Shown one piece after another: positions 29,063-37,755 of a DNA stretch of 64,000 nt (position 1 is its first letter; each line of letters begins with the position of its first letter). This stretch comes from Chitinophagales bacterium (lineage in GTDB: Bacteria; Bacteroidota; Bacteroidia; Chitinophagales; CAIOSU01). The notes beneath the pieces are model-generated. The model was not told the DNA's origin. It made no database searches and worked only from the letters and a program-made list of their open reading frames with translations. A program made the position numbers and the translations under genes. The stretch lies in assembly GCA_018401955.1 (NCBI GenBank), contig JAGYJT010000007.1, forward strand, positions 1-64,000, written 5' to 3'.

Positions 29063-29317
29063 AAAAAAAGTAGGCCCATGGTTGGTGTTCCATGGGCCTG
29101 TGCACAAAATTAAACTAACGGCAAAGTCTAAAGGTAACAGTAGTTAAATGTGCTTTAAACTAAGTTGTGCTCAATCAACTTTATCAAGATACCAACTTTT
29201 GTTTTAAATAACAACTTAATATGACAAATATTTTTTGTAGAAATTTATGTAAAAGACAACATTTTACACAATTGTATAAATTACCAAACAATAAAACAAA
29301 CCGACCTAAAATGACTA
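29063..29317 (-). ncRNA. Candidate small RNA (promoter and terminator without an ORF)
   Basis: A Bacteroidota-type promoter (29323-29351, minus) is followed by about 220 AT-rich bases with no frame longer than about 20 codons, then by a strong terminator (29072-29099). The implied transcript is about 250 nt. I cannot match it to tmRNA, 6S RNA or RNase P by eye. It could instead be an unrecognised leader or a decayed gene. Confidence 0.35.
29072..29099 (-). terminator. Strong terminator (minus strand)
   Basis: Perfect 10-bp stem AGGCCCATGG / CCATGGGCCT with an 8-nt loop, followed on the minus strand by seven U residues. No annotated coding sequence ends nearby, which is why an RNA gene is proposed upstream of it. 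Confidence 0.85.
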
Positions 29318-29322
29318 TACGA

Positions 29323-29351
29323 CAAAAGTATTAAGGGGAAATAACGAGCAA
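29323..29351 (-). promoter_or_regulatory. Bacteroidota promoter, TTG-N18-TACTTTTG
   Basis: On the minus strand TTG (29351-29349) and TACTTTTG (29330-29323) are 18 nt apart, matching the TTG / TAnnTTTG consensus. Transcription would start near 29317. Confidence 0.5.
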
Positions 29352-29382
29352 CCAAAAATTATTAGCATTGACTAAAAATAAA

Positions 29383-29419
29383 GAGAGGCGCAAACTTTCT
29401 AGCGGAAAGTGCACCTCTC
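29383..29419 (-). terminator. Terminator of the 59-residue protein gene
   Basis: Long stem (GAGAGGcGC..ACTTTC / GAAAGTGCACCTCTC, with a GU pair and a 2-nt bulge as minus-strand RNA), then UUUAUUUUUA. It lies 45 nt past the stop of the small gene at 29465. Confidence 0.75.
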
Positions 29420-29464
29420 AGTACATTATTCTAAATCCAATAAGTGGTAACAGTTTTCTATCCA

Positions 29465-29644
29465 TTAAGACAAATGAACTCTAGCGGTTTGCAAATACAT
29501 GTTTTTTACTTTGCTGGCTTTTGCCAAGGTATCAACATAGTTCTGCAAGTCGCCATTGCGCATAAAGTCCATGGCTTTGTTTTTCAACTCGCTATACTGT
29601 TTCATCAATTTTCTCATCCGGTTAATCTTTAGTATCTCTAACAT
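29465..29644 (-). CDS. Small basic hypothetical protein, 59 residues
   Basis: ATG at 29644, TAA at 29465. It begins MLEILKINRMRKLMKQYSEL and continues as a mostly helical, Lys/Arg-rich chain with a NGDLQNYVDTLAKASK turn, ending TARVHLS. Codon choice is like that of neighbouring genes, and a terminator follows at the right distance, which argues for a real gene. I do not recognise a family. A helical nucleic-acid or ribosome binder would fit, but this is inference from charge alone. Confidence 0.6.
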   Translation of the reverse strand: MLEILKINRMRKLMKQYSELKNKAMDFMRNGDLQNYVDTLAKASKVKNMYLQTARVHLS

Positions 29645-29833
29645 GGCTTATCGTTTTTGAGGTTCGTTATTTATTTGCTTACTATCAACTAAACAAGTAA
29701 CGTGCCAAAACGCTATTTTGATTACTAATAGAATGAACCATTCGAAAAAAATATTTCAACCAGCTGATTTTCAAGCTATTAAATTTCGATAAAAAAGTCA
29801 CCAAAAATCAATAATAGACTGGTAATGGCAAAA

Positions 29834-30442
29834 TTACCTCAAGTTAGAGTCAACTATGGAAAGCGTTTCAGCGAATTTTCGGCCGTAGGAGCTATCCAAA
29901 TGAGCCCAATCTGCCAAAATGGGCAACCGTGCATAATATAGTCCGTTCTCAACCTCAATTTGGGCTCCAAGTGCGGTCATAAGGGTAGCTGCGTAACTAT
30001 TGGTAGGCAATATTGAACCTGAGAGGGTTTTTAATCCTTGCCGTATAGCTAACACATAAAGCAAGGCTAACAAATACCTACCTATCCCTTTGTTTTGATA
30101 CTCATCAATAATGGTAAGCGCAAACTCTGCATTCCCTTGTTTCTCTACAGTGTGGATGTATCTTCCCACCCCCACACCTATTTCAGTACCCTCCACCTCA
30201 ACTATTGCTCCCCAAGCAATATGATACTGTTGGTCTACATTGGTAAGGTACTGCAACTCTTTCTCGGTAAGCTCATTTACCGGGTGCCCAAACCGTAAAT
30301 AGCGAGACGCTTGAGAAAGTTTATTAAAGCCTTCTTTTATCAAATGCTTAGCCTCACCATCGATGGGCACCAGCCAAAAGGTAGTGCCATCGTTCATTTG
30401 CAATTTGAACCTTGTATAGTTAAGAACAGGTATCTCTTTCAT
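29834..30442 (-). CDS. GNAT-fold acetyltransferase-like protein
   Basis: A 202-residue protein from the ATG at 30442 (an upstream ATG at 30511 would overlap the divergent gene). The acetyl-CoA strand and loop are AEFALTIIDEYQNKGIGRYLLALLYVLA (QNKGIG), preceded by GVGRYIHTVEKQG and followed by LSGSILPTNSYAATLMTALGA. The early part RYLRFGHPVNELTEKELQYLTNVDQ matches the acetyltransferase domain found fused to acyl-CoA synthetases or standing alone. Substrate unknown. Divergent from the lipoprotein gene at 30505. Confidence 0.75.
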   Translation of the reverse strand: MKEIPVLNYTRFKLQMNDGTTFWLVPIDGEAKHLIKEGFNKLSQASRYLRFGHPVNELTEKELQYLTNVDQQYHIAWGAIVEVEGTEIGVGVGRYIHTVEKQGNAEFALTIIDEYQNKGIGRYLLALLYVLAIRQGLKTLSGSILPTNSYAATLMTALGAQIEVENGLYYARLPILADWAHLDSSYGRKFAETLSIVDSNLR

Positions 30443-30504
30443 CACAATAAAAATAAAACTATTCCGTCCGTAAAAAAATACCCCTATTTTCGTAAAAAAA
30501 AGGG

Positions 30505-31386
30505 ATGACACAATCTATTCAAGCTACGGCATTTATACTGGCAATTCTGTTTTTCACGCTTAATACAGGTTGCTTAAAGGACTTTAGCGATAAAGACTAT
30601 ATGGGTGAGCGAATTGTGATACCCGGCAACGATTGCTTAATGACTGGATATACCTGCACCACAAATGGAGATACTGGCGCTACTGTATATGGTATTGTTA
30701 GGGTAGATTCAACCAACGGGTTCAAAAGCGGTATTACCGATTCGAGTAGCTGGGATGAAATTGTTTATGAAAAAGACGATTACATTGTAAGTTTCTTTAT
30801 GGGCGGGATCGAGTGTAGGCTTTTGTTTCCTAACGATTTTAGGCCTATTGGCGGCACCTATTTTCCTGCATTGTTTGTTGAAGAAAGTATTTCTGGAAGG
30901 TTTGTAAATGAAGCTACACGCCAGCTTGATTATATAAACATCAATGTTAGGGCCAACTCTTCGTTTAATACTATTGACCATACCATTGATAGCGTGGTAT
31001 ATAGTAATGGCGATTTGATATCTTATGTGTACACCGAATCGCTCAATGATTTCCCATACACGGTAATACTTAGAGAAAAGTACTCTTTTGAATATGATGA
31101 AACCAAGGAGTATGATTATGACCTATACCCAAACAACCTTTTCTTCCTTTTCAACTATCGTCCATTGTTGAGCAGGCAGTATTCGTTGGGTGAGCGTTTT
31201 GATGCTCAAAACTTCTCTAAACATCTAATAACCAGTAAGCGCAAGGAAGTTGATAATTTGGTTATGTTCCAAAACACCTACACCTTCGATAGCGATGGGC
31301 GTATTGCTACCTTTAAGCAGCGCTTTCTTAACGGCGGTCCTAGCCCAACCGAATTCTTTTGGACCTACACCTACACGTGTAACTAG
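30505..31386 (+). CDS. Lipoprotein of unknown function
   Basis: A 293-residue protein whose N-terminus has a type II signal peptide with lipobox LNTGC (Cys at about residue 23), so it should be lipid-anchored in the envelope. The mature part is rich in beta strands and acidic residues. Near the end it has YTFDSDGRIATFKQ, a pattern of the beta-hairpin repeats found in DUF4595-like Bacteroidota lipoproteins; this link is tentative. The stop is 32 nt from the convergent carboxylase gene. Confidence 0.65.
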   Translation: MTQSIQATAFILAILFFTLNTGCLKDFSDKDYMGERIVIPGNDCLMTGYTCTTNGDTGATVYGIVRVDSTNGFKSGITDSSSWDEIVYEKDDYIVSFFMGGIECRLLFPNDFRPIGGTYFPALFVEESISGRFVNEATRQLDYININVRANSSFNTIDHTIDSVVYSNGDLISYVYTESLNDFPYTVILREKYSFEYDETKEYDYDLYPNNLFFLFNYRPLLSRQYSLGERFDAQNFSKHLITSKRKEVDNLVMFQNTYTFDSDGRIATFKQRFLNGGPSPTEFFWTYTYTCN

Positions 31387-31418
31387 CACTAGAGATAAGT
31401 TTTAAAACTGGGCTAACC

Positions 31419-33047
31419 TCAGGTTTGTAACACCCCTACCCTATACTGCTCGGTAAGCGGGGCGTTGTTGGCAGCCTCTATACCCATTGAGAGTATTTTG
31501 CGGGTCTCCAGCGGGTCGATGATTTTATCAACAACCAACCTGGCAGCGTTGTAATAAGGCGTAGTGGTTTTATCGTAGTGGGCTTTTATTTTCTCCAGCA
31601 GCTCCTTCTCCTTCTCTGGGTCGATAATCTCACCTTTGGCTTTAAGCGATGCTACTTCAATTTGCAGCAGTACTTTAGCTGCTTGCTCGCCGCCCATTAC
31701 CGCAATTTTGGCGGTTGGCCAGGCCAGCATTAAGCGTGGGTCGTAGGCTTTGCCGCACATGGCATAGTTGCCTGCACCGTAGCTATTGCCCACCACTACC
31801 GTAAACTTAGGCACTACGCTGTTGGCCATAGCATTCACAAGCTTGGCCCCATCTTTAATAATGCCGCCATGCTCGCTACGCGAGCCCACCATAAAGCCCG
31901 TTACATCTTGAAGGAACACTAGCGGTATCTTCTTTTGGTTGCAAACCATCACAAAGCGGGCGGCCTTGTCAGCCGAGTCGGAATAAATAACCCCACCTAT
32001 TTGCATCTCGCCTTTCTTGCTTTTTACAATCTTGCGCTGGTTGGCCACTATACCCACAGACCAGCCATCAATGCGGGCATAGCCGCATACTATGGTTTGG
32101 CCGTAGCCTTCTTTGTACTCAATAAACTCCGAGTCGTCAACCATGCACTCAATCAATTGGCGCATATCGTATGGCTTTAAGCCACCTTCACTAAATATGC
32201 CGTACAATTCTTCAGGCTTGCGCTTAGGGGCAATAGGTTCTACCCTATCAAAGCCCGCTTTATCGTTATGCCCTAGCTTATCAATCAAGTCGCGTATGGT
32301 CTTTAAACAAGTAGCATCATCCGGCATTTTATAATCAATTACACCGCTTATCTCGGTTTGGGTAGTAGCGCCGCCAAGGGTTTCTTGGTCAACGTTTTCG
32401 CCAATGGCCGCCTTTACCAAGAACGGGCCAGCCAAAAAGATAGAACCCGTGCCCTCCACTATCATAGCCTCGTCGCTCATAATAGGTAGGTAGGCCCCAC
32501 CGGCCACACAACTACCCATAACGGCACTTATTTGCGGAATGCCCATTGCCGACATTTTGGCATTGTTGCGGAACATACGGCCAAAGTGCTCCTTATCCGG
32601 GAAAATCTCGTCTTGCATGGGCAGGTATACACCCGCACTATCTACCAAATAGATAATAGGCAAGCGGTTTTCCATGGCAATTTCTTGCGCACGGATGTTC
32701 TTTTTGGCCGTAATAGGGAACCAAGCACCAGCTTTTACGGTAGCATCATTTGCCAGTATTATGCACAGCCTTTTGCTCACATAGCCCATAATGGCCACTA
32801 CGCCACCAGCAGGGCAACCGCCGTGCTCTTCGTACATTTCGTAGCCGGCAAACTCGCCAATCTCCAGGTAGGGCTTGCCCTCATCAAGCAAGGCATCCAC
32901 ACGCTCGCGGGCGGTCATTTTGCCTTTGGCATGTTGCTTCTCAATGTTCTTTTTGCCGCCGCCAAAGTAAATCTTGTCCAGCTTTTTGCGCATGTTCGAT
33001 ACCATCAGTTTCATAGCATCCTCGTTCCGGTTGTACTCCAAATCCAT
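31419..33047 (-). CDS. Acyl-CoA carboxylase, carboxyltransferase (beta) subunit
   Basis: Biotin-dependent carboxyltransferase of the propionyl/methylcrotonyl-CoA carboxylase class; 542 residues. The N-terminal half has GKMTARERVDALLDEG, GGVVAIMGYV and VYLPMQDEIFPD (methylcrotonyl-CoA-like), then SAVMGSCVAGGAYLPIMSDEA (oxyanion loop). The C-terminal half has PLVFLQDVTGFMVGSRSEHGG and VVGNSYGAGNYAMCGKAYDPR. The GSRSEHGGIIKDGAKL wording points to methylcrotonyl-CoA carboxylase (leucine breakdown) more than propionyl-CoA. No biotin-carboxylase subunit lies nearby. It is alone on its strand. Confidence 0.9.
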   Translation of the reverse strand: MDLEYNRNEDAMKLMVSNMRKKLDKIYFGGGKKNIEKQHAKGKMTARERVDALLDEGKPYLEIGEFAGYEMYEEHGGCPAGGVVAIMGYVSKRLCIILANDATVKAGAWFPITAKKNIRAQEIAMENRLPIIYLVDSAGVYLPMQDEIFPDKEHFGRMFRNNAKMSAMGIPQISAVMGSCVAGGAYLPIMSDEAMIVEGTGSIFLAGPFLVKAAIGENVDQETLGGATTQTEISGVIDYKMPDDATCLKTIRDLIDKLGHNDKAGFDRVEPIAPKRKPEELYGIFSEGGLKPYDMRQLIECMVDDSEFIEYKEGYGQTIVCGYARIDGWSVGIVANQRKIVKSKKGEMQIGGVIYSDSADKAARFVMVCNQKKIPLVFLQDVTGFMVGSRSEHGGIIKDGAKLVNAMANSVVPKFTVVVGNSYGAGNYAMCGKAYDPRLMLAWPTAKIAVMGGEQAAKVLLQIEVASLKAKGEIIDPEKEKELLEKIKAHYDKTTTPYYNAARLVVDKIIDPLETRKILSMGIEAANNAPLTEQYRVGVLQT

Positions 33048-33199
33048 TAGTGGGTCTCAATTTGTGTAGATTGCGAAGATAAGGCAAAATTGGTTTATTG
33101 GTTGATTGGGTTTTGGTTATAGGTTAATTAGTTACTGGTTGATTGGTGCATCAGTAATTTTGTTTTCCAATATAGATTATAAACCCTCGACCAAACCCA

Positions 33200-33392
33200 T
33201 TTTGTCGTCCAGGAATCGTTATTTTACGAGGGTTGTGAAGCCAATTTGTACCACTTTATCTATTCTCCTTTTCTCCATGGACCCATCGCCTGAGGCGAGG
33301 CAAGCTATGGACTGTCGACCATGGACTACACAGCGCCGTTTTGTCGTCCAAGAATCGTTATTTCATGCGGGTTTGTGGAGCGATAATTTTGT
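33200..33392. repeat. Two imperfect 50-nt direct repeats
   Basis: TTTTGTCGTCCAGGAATCGT at 33200 and TTTTGTCGTCCAAGAATCGT at 33339 each lead into about 30 further similar bases (TATTTTACGAGGGTTGTGAAGC and TATTTCATGCGGGTTTGTGG). The spacer contains nested short palindromes (TCGCCTGAGGCGA; CCATGGAC copies). No coding frame accounts for them. Confidence 0.55.
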
Positions 33393-33527
33393 AAACTGCG
33401 GCTAAACTGATAATTTATTATTAAAATACTTAAATCTTAAACAAATGACTATCATATAATTGCAATTAACTACCAAAGGCATATACTATCACCTCCTCTT
33501 GTATCTCAAAAACTTTTTTGCTATATT

Positions 33528-33559
33528 TTGCGGCAACCAATGAAAAAAGCATACTTTTG
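33528..33559 (+). promoter_or_regulatory. Promoter of the SRP RNA gene, TTG-N21-TACTTTTG
   Basis: TTG at 33528-33530 and TACTTTTG at 33552-33559 fit the Bacteroidota consensus and place the start at about 33565, the first paired base of the SRP RNA. Confidence 0.7.
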
Positions 33560-33564
33560 CACTC

Positions 33565-33660
33565 GGGCAAGGCTTATACGACCAGCTCCTGTCGAATCCC
33601 CCAGGTCTTGATCGAAGCAAGGGTAGATGGTTGAGCGGTGCGATGTAAGTCCTTGCCTAT
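33565..33660 (+). ncRNA. ffs: Bacterial small SRP RNA (4.5S)
   Basis: Scaffold RNA of the signal recognition particle that binds Ffh and targets nascent membrane proteins. The ends form a long closing stem: GGCAAGGCTTA (33566-33576) pairs with TAAG-T-CCTTGCC (33646-33657) with one bulge. The apical domain IV reads CCCCCAGGTC-TTGATC-GAAGCAAGGG and keeps the AGG...GAAGCA symmetric loop that Ffh recognises. A promoter precedes it and a T-rich run (33660-33667) follows it. The usual CGGAAG tip is TTGATC here. No protein frame in this stretch is credible. Confidence 0.85.
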
Positions 33661-33742
33661 TTTTATTTGTGCGAATTTCTGAGGCACGATTCTTCATCTC
33701 CTTCCACTTCAATTATATTTTTAGATTTCTCAATTACCCAAC

Positions 33743-33769
33743 ATTAACGCCACCTTTATTAGCGTTAAT
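33743..33769. other. Inverted repeat of unknown role
   Basis: ATTAACGC and GCGTTAAT, 8-bp perfect arms 11 nt apart, lie between the SRP RNA and the gene at 33966. No T-run follows, so it is more like an operator than a terminator; the regulator is unknown. Confidence 0.3.
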
Positions 33770-33965
33770 TATGCGATGTGTTTTATATTTGCATTGCCCT
33801 TTGTTTTTAGGTACTTGTCTTGTGGTTTGGCTATAAAGAGCCTAAAGTACAGCCTACCAACAATACTGGCACATTGGTCTGAAATAGCCTTCTTATAGAT
33901 GAAAGCAAAAAATACTATCACAATCTCTTTTACGCATTAGGTAAGTTTAAAATAAACAACACAAA

Positions 33966-34376
33966 ATGAGATACGAAGAATACTGGGAAAAGATCAATAT
34001 GTTCCTTAATGGGACGTTAAACCTTGAAAGTGAAAGTAATGATGTTAAAAATCTGATAAGATTCCATGCAGCAAGTATCATTGTCACTGTGAAGCACTAT
34101 GGAAATGGTATAATTCCGCATATTTCAGGAGAGAGGCATTTCACAAAGACAGTCCCCCAAAGAACAGGGGTTGATCTTGAAGTTGTTATTTCAACAACTG
34201 ACAAGAGAGTTTGGAACGATAGCTCTTATATTGTAAACCTTATAGTAAAAGATGAAGCAGAAGCAAATGAGATTGCTAGAATGAGCAATTCAATAGCAAG
34301 AAAAAGAGAATCTAGTTATAGTGTACCTATTTTTCATGAATACTTTGAGCCTATATTGGCGATTTTTGACAAATAG
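33966..34376 (+). CDS. Hypothetical protein, AT-rich orphan
   Basis: A 136-residue soluble protein that I do not recognise. It begins MRYEEYWEKINMFLNGTLNL and contains RFHAASIIVTVKHYGNGIIPH and RTGVDLEVVISTTDKRVWND, alternating helix and strand, with an Arg/Ser-rich stretch (SNSIARKRESSY) and the end YFEPILAIFDK. Base composition is lower in GC than typical neighbours (hand count 32% over 34021-34080), and it lies in a gene-poor stretch between two RNA genes. That would fit recent acquisition. Coding potential is plausible but unproven. Confidence 0.55.
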   Translation: MRYEEYWEKINMFLNGTLNLESESNDVKNLIRFHAASIIVTVKHYGNGIIPHISGERHFTKTVPQRTGVDLEVVISTTDKRVWNDSSYIVNLIVKDEAEANEIARMSNSIARKRESSYSVPIFHEYFEPILAIFDK

Positions 34377-34678
34377 TAGCTCCTTTTTCTTCACGTAGGC
34401 AATTTCAAACCTGCATGCAATTGATATAGAAAGGCTTCGCCTACATGGCTCCAACAGAGCCAGCTCTCGTAACACGTAGACAAAATACAAAAGCAATATC
34501 ACAATGGGCCTTCCAGCTAGTATGCTACATACTTGAAGTACCAAAAATCCACAGTGCAGCGGTAAGTGCCACTCACCAAACCATCGCAAGAAGATCCCTC
34601 CCAAAATCGGGATGACAGACGGGGTAAGTGTTTTGTTAAAAAGATAAACTTCTCGCCCCAATTCAGCCCAAAAACAAA
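34377..34678. other. Intergenic stretch without a recognised gene
   Basis: About 300 nt between the orphan gene and the tRNA terminator. It holds a hairpin-capable pair GTAGGC/GCCTAC (about 34397-34446) and a CCCAAAATCGGGATGACAG fragment resembling dispersed repeats. Minus-strand frames here run into the tRNA region and are not convincing. Confidence 0.4.
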
Positions 34679-34707
34679 AAACCTCCATGCTTGGGACATG
34701 AAGGTTT
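34679..34707 (-). terminator. Terminator of tRNA-Leu
   Basis: 11-bp stem (AAACCTCCATG / CATGAAGGTTT, one G-U pair as minus-strand RNA), loop of 7, followed by UUUGUUUUU on the minus strand. Ten nt past the tRNA 3' end. Confidence 0.75.
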
Positions 34708-34716
34708 CACTTTCAG

Positions 34717-34798
34717 TGCGGATGAAGGGACTCGAACCCCCACGCCGTGAGGCACTAGATCCTAAGTCTAGCGCGGCTACCAATTACGCCACATCCGC
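34717..34798 (-). tRNA. tRNA-Leu (anticodon UAG)
   Basis: 82-nt class II tRNA. The acceptor stem is GCGGATG / CATCCGC with discriminator A, and the anticodon arm is CTAGA-CTTAGGA-TCTAG giving anticodon UAG. A long variable arm (TGCCTCACGGCG) and GGTTCGAGTCC T-arm are present. CCA is not encoded. It reads CUN leucine codons and would be charged by the LeuRS at the start of the window. Confidence 0.95.
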
Positions 34799-34809
34799 AT
34801 TGTGGACTG

Positions 34810-34841
34810 CAAAGTTAGCACAATATTTTTAATTCCCACAA
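34810..34841 (-). promoter_or_regulatory. Promoter of tRNA-Leu, TTG-N21-TAACTTTG
   Basis: On the minus strand TTG (34841-34839) and TAACTTTG (34817-34810) are spaced 21 nt apart, the same as in the SRP RNA promoter. The start would lie about 5 nt before the mature tRNA. Confidence 0.65.
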
Positions 34842-34946
34842 CTACATGTGGAATTTACCTACAAACAATAATGTTATTATTGATACTGAATGGTTAAATT
34901 TAAACTTTAGTACGAACAAGCCGTATTCAAAGGAGTTAAAGCACCT

Positions 34947-37160
34947 ATGTCGCACACCCAAACTATAGACCTGGAAGAGGAAAGGAAACTGATCCTTAAG
35001 GAGTATCGCCATTTGCTAAAGGCCATTAAGCCGCAATTGCAAAAGGGTGATAAACAGATGATTCGCAATGCTTTTGACCTAGCATTGGAGAGCCATAAGG
35101 ATATGCGCCGCAAAAGTGGGGAGCCTTATATATTACACCCGCTGGCCGTGGCACAGATAGTGGCCGGTGAAATGGGCCTCGGCCCAACATCGGTGGCCTG
35201 TGCATTGCTGCACGATGTGGTGGAAGATACCGAAATAACCTTGGACGACATTAAACGCGAATTTGGCAGCGGTGTGGCTAAAATTGTAGACGGCCTTACC
35301 AAAATTGCGGGCGTGTTTGATTTAACCAGCAGCGAGCAAGCCGAAAACTTCCGCAAGCTGCTGCTTACCCTTACCGACGATGTGAGGGTTATCTTAATAA
35401 AAATTGCCGACCGCTTGCACAACATGCGCACGCTTGACAGTATGCCGCGCAACAAGCAGTTGAAAATATCATCAGAAACCAGTTACCTATACGCTCCCCT
35501 AGCCCACCGCTTGGGCTTGTATGCCATCAAATCGGAGCTGGAAGACCTCTCGATGAAGTATACCGAAACGGAGGCTTACCGCTTAATTGCCCAAAAGCTA
35601 AACGAAAGTAAACGCGAGCGCTCAAGGTATATAAACGAGTTTATACGCCCCATTAAAGAGCGCATGGACAAGGAGTTTGAAAACTACCAAATATACGGCC
35701 GCCCCAAGAGCATCCACTCCATTTGGAACAAGATGAAAACCAAGGCCGTAGACTTTGAGCAGGTGTACGACCTGTTTGCCATACGTATATTGCTGAACCC
35801 CGAGCCCGAAACCGAAAAGTCGGATTGCTGGAAGGTATACTCTATAGTAACCGACATATACCGCCCCAACCCCAGCCGCCTGCGCGATTGGGTGAGCACC
35901 CCCAAAGCCAACGGCTACGAGGCGCTGCACACCACCGTAATGGGCCCCAAAGGTAAGTGGGTAGAAGTACAAGTGCGTACCGAAAGGATGGACGAGATTG
36001 CCGAAAAAGGCTATGCTGCCCACTGGAAGTACAAAGAGGGTGACGGCTCTGCCGATGGTGCATTGGACGAGTGGCTAAACCGCATACGCGAAGTGCTTCA
36101 AAACCAAGACAGCAATGCGCTGGACTTTATCAACGATTTTAAGCTCAACCTGTTTCAGGATGAGATATACGTGTTTACGCCAAAGGGACAATTGAAAATG
36201 TTGCCCAATGGCTCCACCACCCTCGATTTTGCTTTTGATATCCATTCGGATATTGGAGTTACTTGCATTGGTGCCAAGGTAAACCACAAGTTGGTGCCGC
36301 TGAGCCACAAGCTATCCAACGGCGACCAGGTAGAGATAATTACCAGCAAAAAACAAAAGCCCAATGAAGATTGGCTAAACTTTGTGCTTACTGGCAAGGC
36401 CAAATCGAAGATAAAATCGGTACTGAAAGATGAAAAACGTAAAGTAGCCGCCGATGGTAAAGAAATAGTACAACGCAAGTTCCGCCATCAAAAGCTTGAC
36501 TTAAACCCCAAACTATTAGAAGATATTGTAGCGTTTTTTAAGCTAAACACGGTACAAGACTTTTACTACAATGTGGCCACCAAAAAAATTACCACCAAGC
36601 AACTTACTGATTTACAGTTTTCGGGCAACAAGCTAATATTGCCGAAAGAGGAAAAACAAGAGGTGAAAGCCCCATCGGTTGAAGAAACCATTAAAAACAC
36701 GCTCAAGAAAAACGCGGAGCTACTGATATTTGGCGACAATATTGATAAGATAGACTATAAGTTTGCCAACTGCTGTAACCCAATACCCGGCGACGATGTA
36801 TTTGGCTTTGTAACTATTGGCGATGGCATAAAAATTCATAAAACCAACTGCCCAAATGCCGTGCAGCTAATGAGCAATTATGGCTATCGCATTATTAAAA
36901 CCAAATGGAACAAAGACCATGCTATAGCCTTCTTAACAGAGTTGAAGCTAAGCGGTATAGATGATGTAGGCGTGATGAACAAAATAACAACCATCATCTC
37001 TTCGGAGCTCAAAATAAACATGCGCTCATTGTCCATTGAGAGTAAAGATGGTATTTTTGAAGGCGTGATTACTATCTTTGTAGAAGACACCGATCAGTTG
37101 GATAAATTGATTATGCGCTTGAAAGGAATAGACGGAATATTATCCATTAGCCGCCAATAA
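34947..37160 (+). CDS. spoT: Bifunctional (p)ppGpp synthetase/hydrolase, RelA/SpoT family
   Basis: Controls the stringent-response alarmone level. It has 737 residues in the long RSH layout. HD hydrolase domain (about 40-200): [22 protein letters not shown] and RLHNMRTL; intact HD residues suggest an active hydrolase. Synthetase domain (about 240-360): [20 protein letters not shown] and [21 protein letters not shown] domain: [25 protein letters not shown]. Then a zinc-finger-like region [22 protein letters not shown], and an ACT domain at the end. Translation starts at MSHTQTID; a short terminator-like hairpin follows the stop. Confidence 0.95.
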   Translation: MSHTQTIDLEEERKLILKEYRHLLKAIKPQLQKGDKQMIRNAFDLALESHKDMRRKSGEPYILHPLAVAQIVAGEMGLGPTSVACALLHDVVEDTEITLDDIKREFGSGVAKIVDGLTKIAGVFDLTSSEQAENFRKLLLTLTDDVRVILIKIADRLHNMRTLDSMPRNKQLKISSETSYLYAPLAHRLGLYAIKSELEDLSMKYTETEAYRLIAQKLNESKRERSRYINEFIRPIKERMDKEFENYQIYGRPKSIHSIWNKMKTKAVDFEQVYDLFAIRILLNPEPETEKSDCWKVYSIVTDIYRPNPSRLRDWVSTPKANGYEALHTTVMGPKGKWVEVQVRTERMDEIAEKGYAAHWKYKEGDGSADGALDEWLNRIREVLQNQDSNALDFINDFKLNLFQDEIYVFTPKGQLKMLPNGSTTLDFAFDIHSDIGVTCIGAKVNHKLVPLSHKLSNGDQVEIITSKKQKPNEDWLNFVLTGKAKSKIKSVLKDEKRKVAADGKEIVQRKFRHQKLDLNPKLLEDIVAFFKLNTVQDFYYNVATKKITTKQLTDLQFSGNKLILPKEEKQEVKAPSVEETIKNTLKKNAELLIFGDNIDKIDYKFANCCNPIPGDDVFGFVTIGDGIKIHKTNCPNAVQLMSNYGYRIIKTKWNKDHAIAFLTELKLSGIDDVGVMNKITTIISSELKINMRSLSIESKDGIFEGVITIFVEDTDQLDKLIMRLKGIDGILSISRQ

Positions 37161-37183
37161 ACCGTATTTTTGCAAAAGATAGC

Positions 37184-37206
37184 AGCACCAAGCAAGGTGT
37201 TTTTTT
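37184..37206 (+). terminator. Short terminator after spoT
   Basis: Six-bp stem AGCACC / GGTGTT (one GU pair) with a 6-nt loop, followed by TTTTT. Weak stem but well placed 24 nt past the spoT stop. Confidence 0.45.
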
Positions 37207-37243
37207 GCTGCGCTATGTATTTCACAATTTTATTCGTTTGAAT

Positions 37244-37744
37244 TTGTTAACGTTCGGAAAACCAACAATAGCCTCAGGGGCAAAAGATATCATCGGTGAG
37301 GTGAAAAACATCTTTTCGATGCACCTTGAGCAGCACAATCAGCGTAAAACGCCTGAACGCTTTGCTATTTTGGAAGAGATATACAGCCGCAACGACCACT
37401 TTGATGCCGAAACGCTCTATATTGAGATGAAGAACAAAAGTTTCAACATCAGCAGAGCCACGGTGTATAACACTTTAGACCTTTTGGTGTCGTGCGACCT
37501 GGTTTCGCGCCACCAGTTTGGTAAAAGTTACGCCCAGTACGAAAAATCTTATGGTTACAAGAACCATGACCATATAATTTGTGTAGATTGCAAGAAAGTG
37601 GTGGAGTTTTGCGACCCCCGCATACAACAAATACAAAGTATGATGGGCGAGTTGTTAAACTTTAAAATTACGCACCATTCGTTAAATTTGTATGGCATTT
37701 GCGGCAATTGCCAAAAGCTGCGCGACATGAAACAAGCTAAATAA
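37244..37744 (+). CDS. Fur-family transcriptional regulator
   Basis: Metal- or peroxide-responsive winged-helix repressor. The DNA-binding domain holds [29 protein letters not shown] and the recognition helix [20 protein letters not shown]. The dimer/metal half has [15 protein letters not shown] (CxxC and His ligands) and a second CxxC in GICGNCQKL. The frame is open from 37205, but that TTG falls in the T-run of a probable spoT terminator. The TTG at 37244 is preferred and gives 166 residues; the start is uncertain. Iron, zinc or peroxide sensing (Fur, Zur, PerR) cannot be separated by eye. Confidence 0.88.
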   Translation: MLTFGKPTIASGAKDIIGEVKNIFSMHLEQHNQRKTPERFAILEEIYSRNDHFDAETLYIEMKNKSFNISRATVYNTLDLLVSCDLVSRHQFGKSYAQYEKSYGYKNHDHIICVDCKKVVEFCDPRIQQIQSMMGELLNFKITHHSLNLYGICGNCQKLRDMKQAK

Positions 37745-37755
37745 AATCTCCACGC

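Noticed and set aside
29444-29632. Plus-strand 62-codon frame
   Set aside because: The opposite strand holds the better-supported 59-residue gene with a matching terminator.
33093-33160. Low-complexity TTGATTGG/TTACTGG text as a CRISPR or tandem array
   Set aside because: The units are irregular, with no spacer structure and no cas genes nearby.
33627-33836. Plus-strand 69-codon frame
   Set aside because: It overlaps the 3' half of the SRP RNA and its T-run; the translated text has no protein character apart from a 21-codon hydrophobic end.
34290-34783. Two minus-strand frames of 88 and 132 codons
   Set aside because: They run through the tRNA terminator and tRNA flank, overlap the gene at 33966, and show no conserved pattern.
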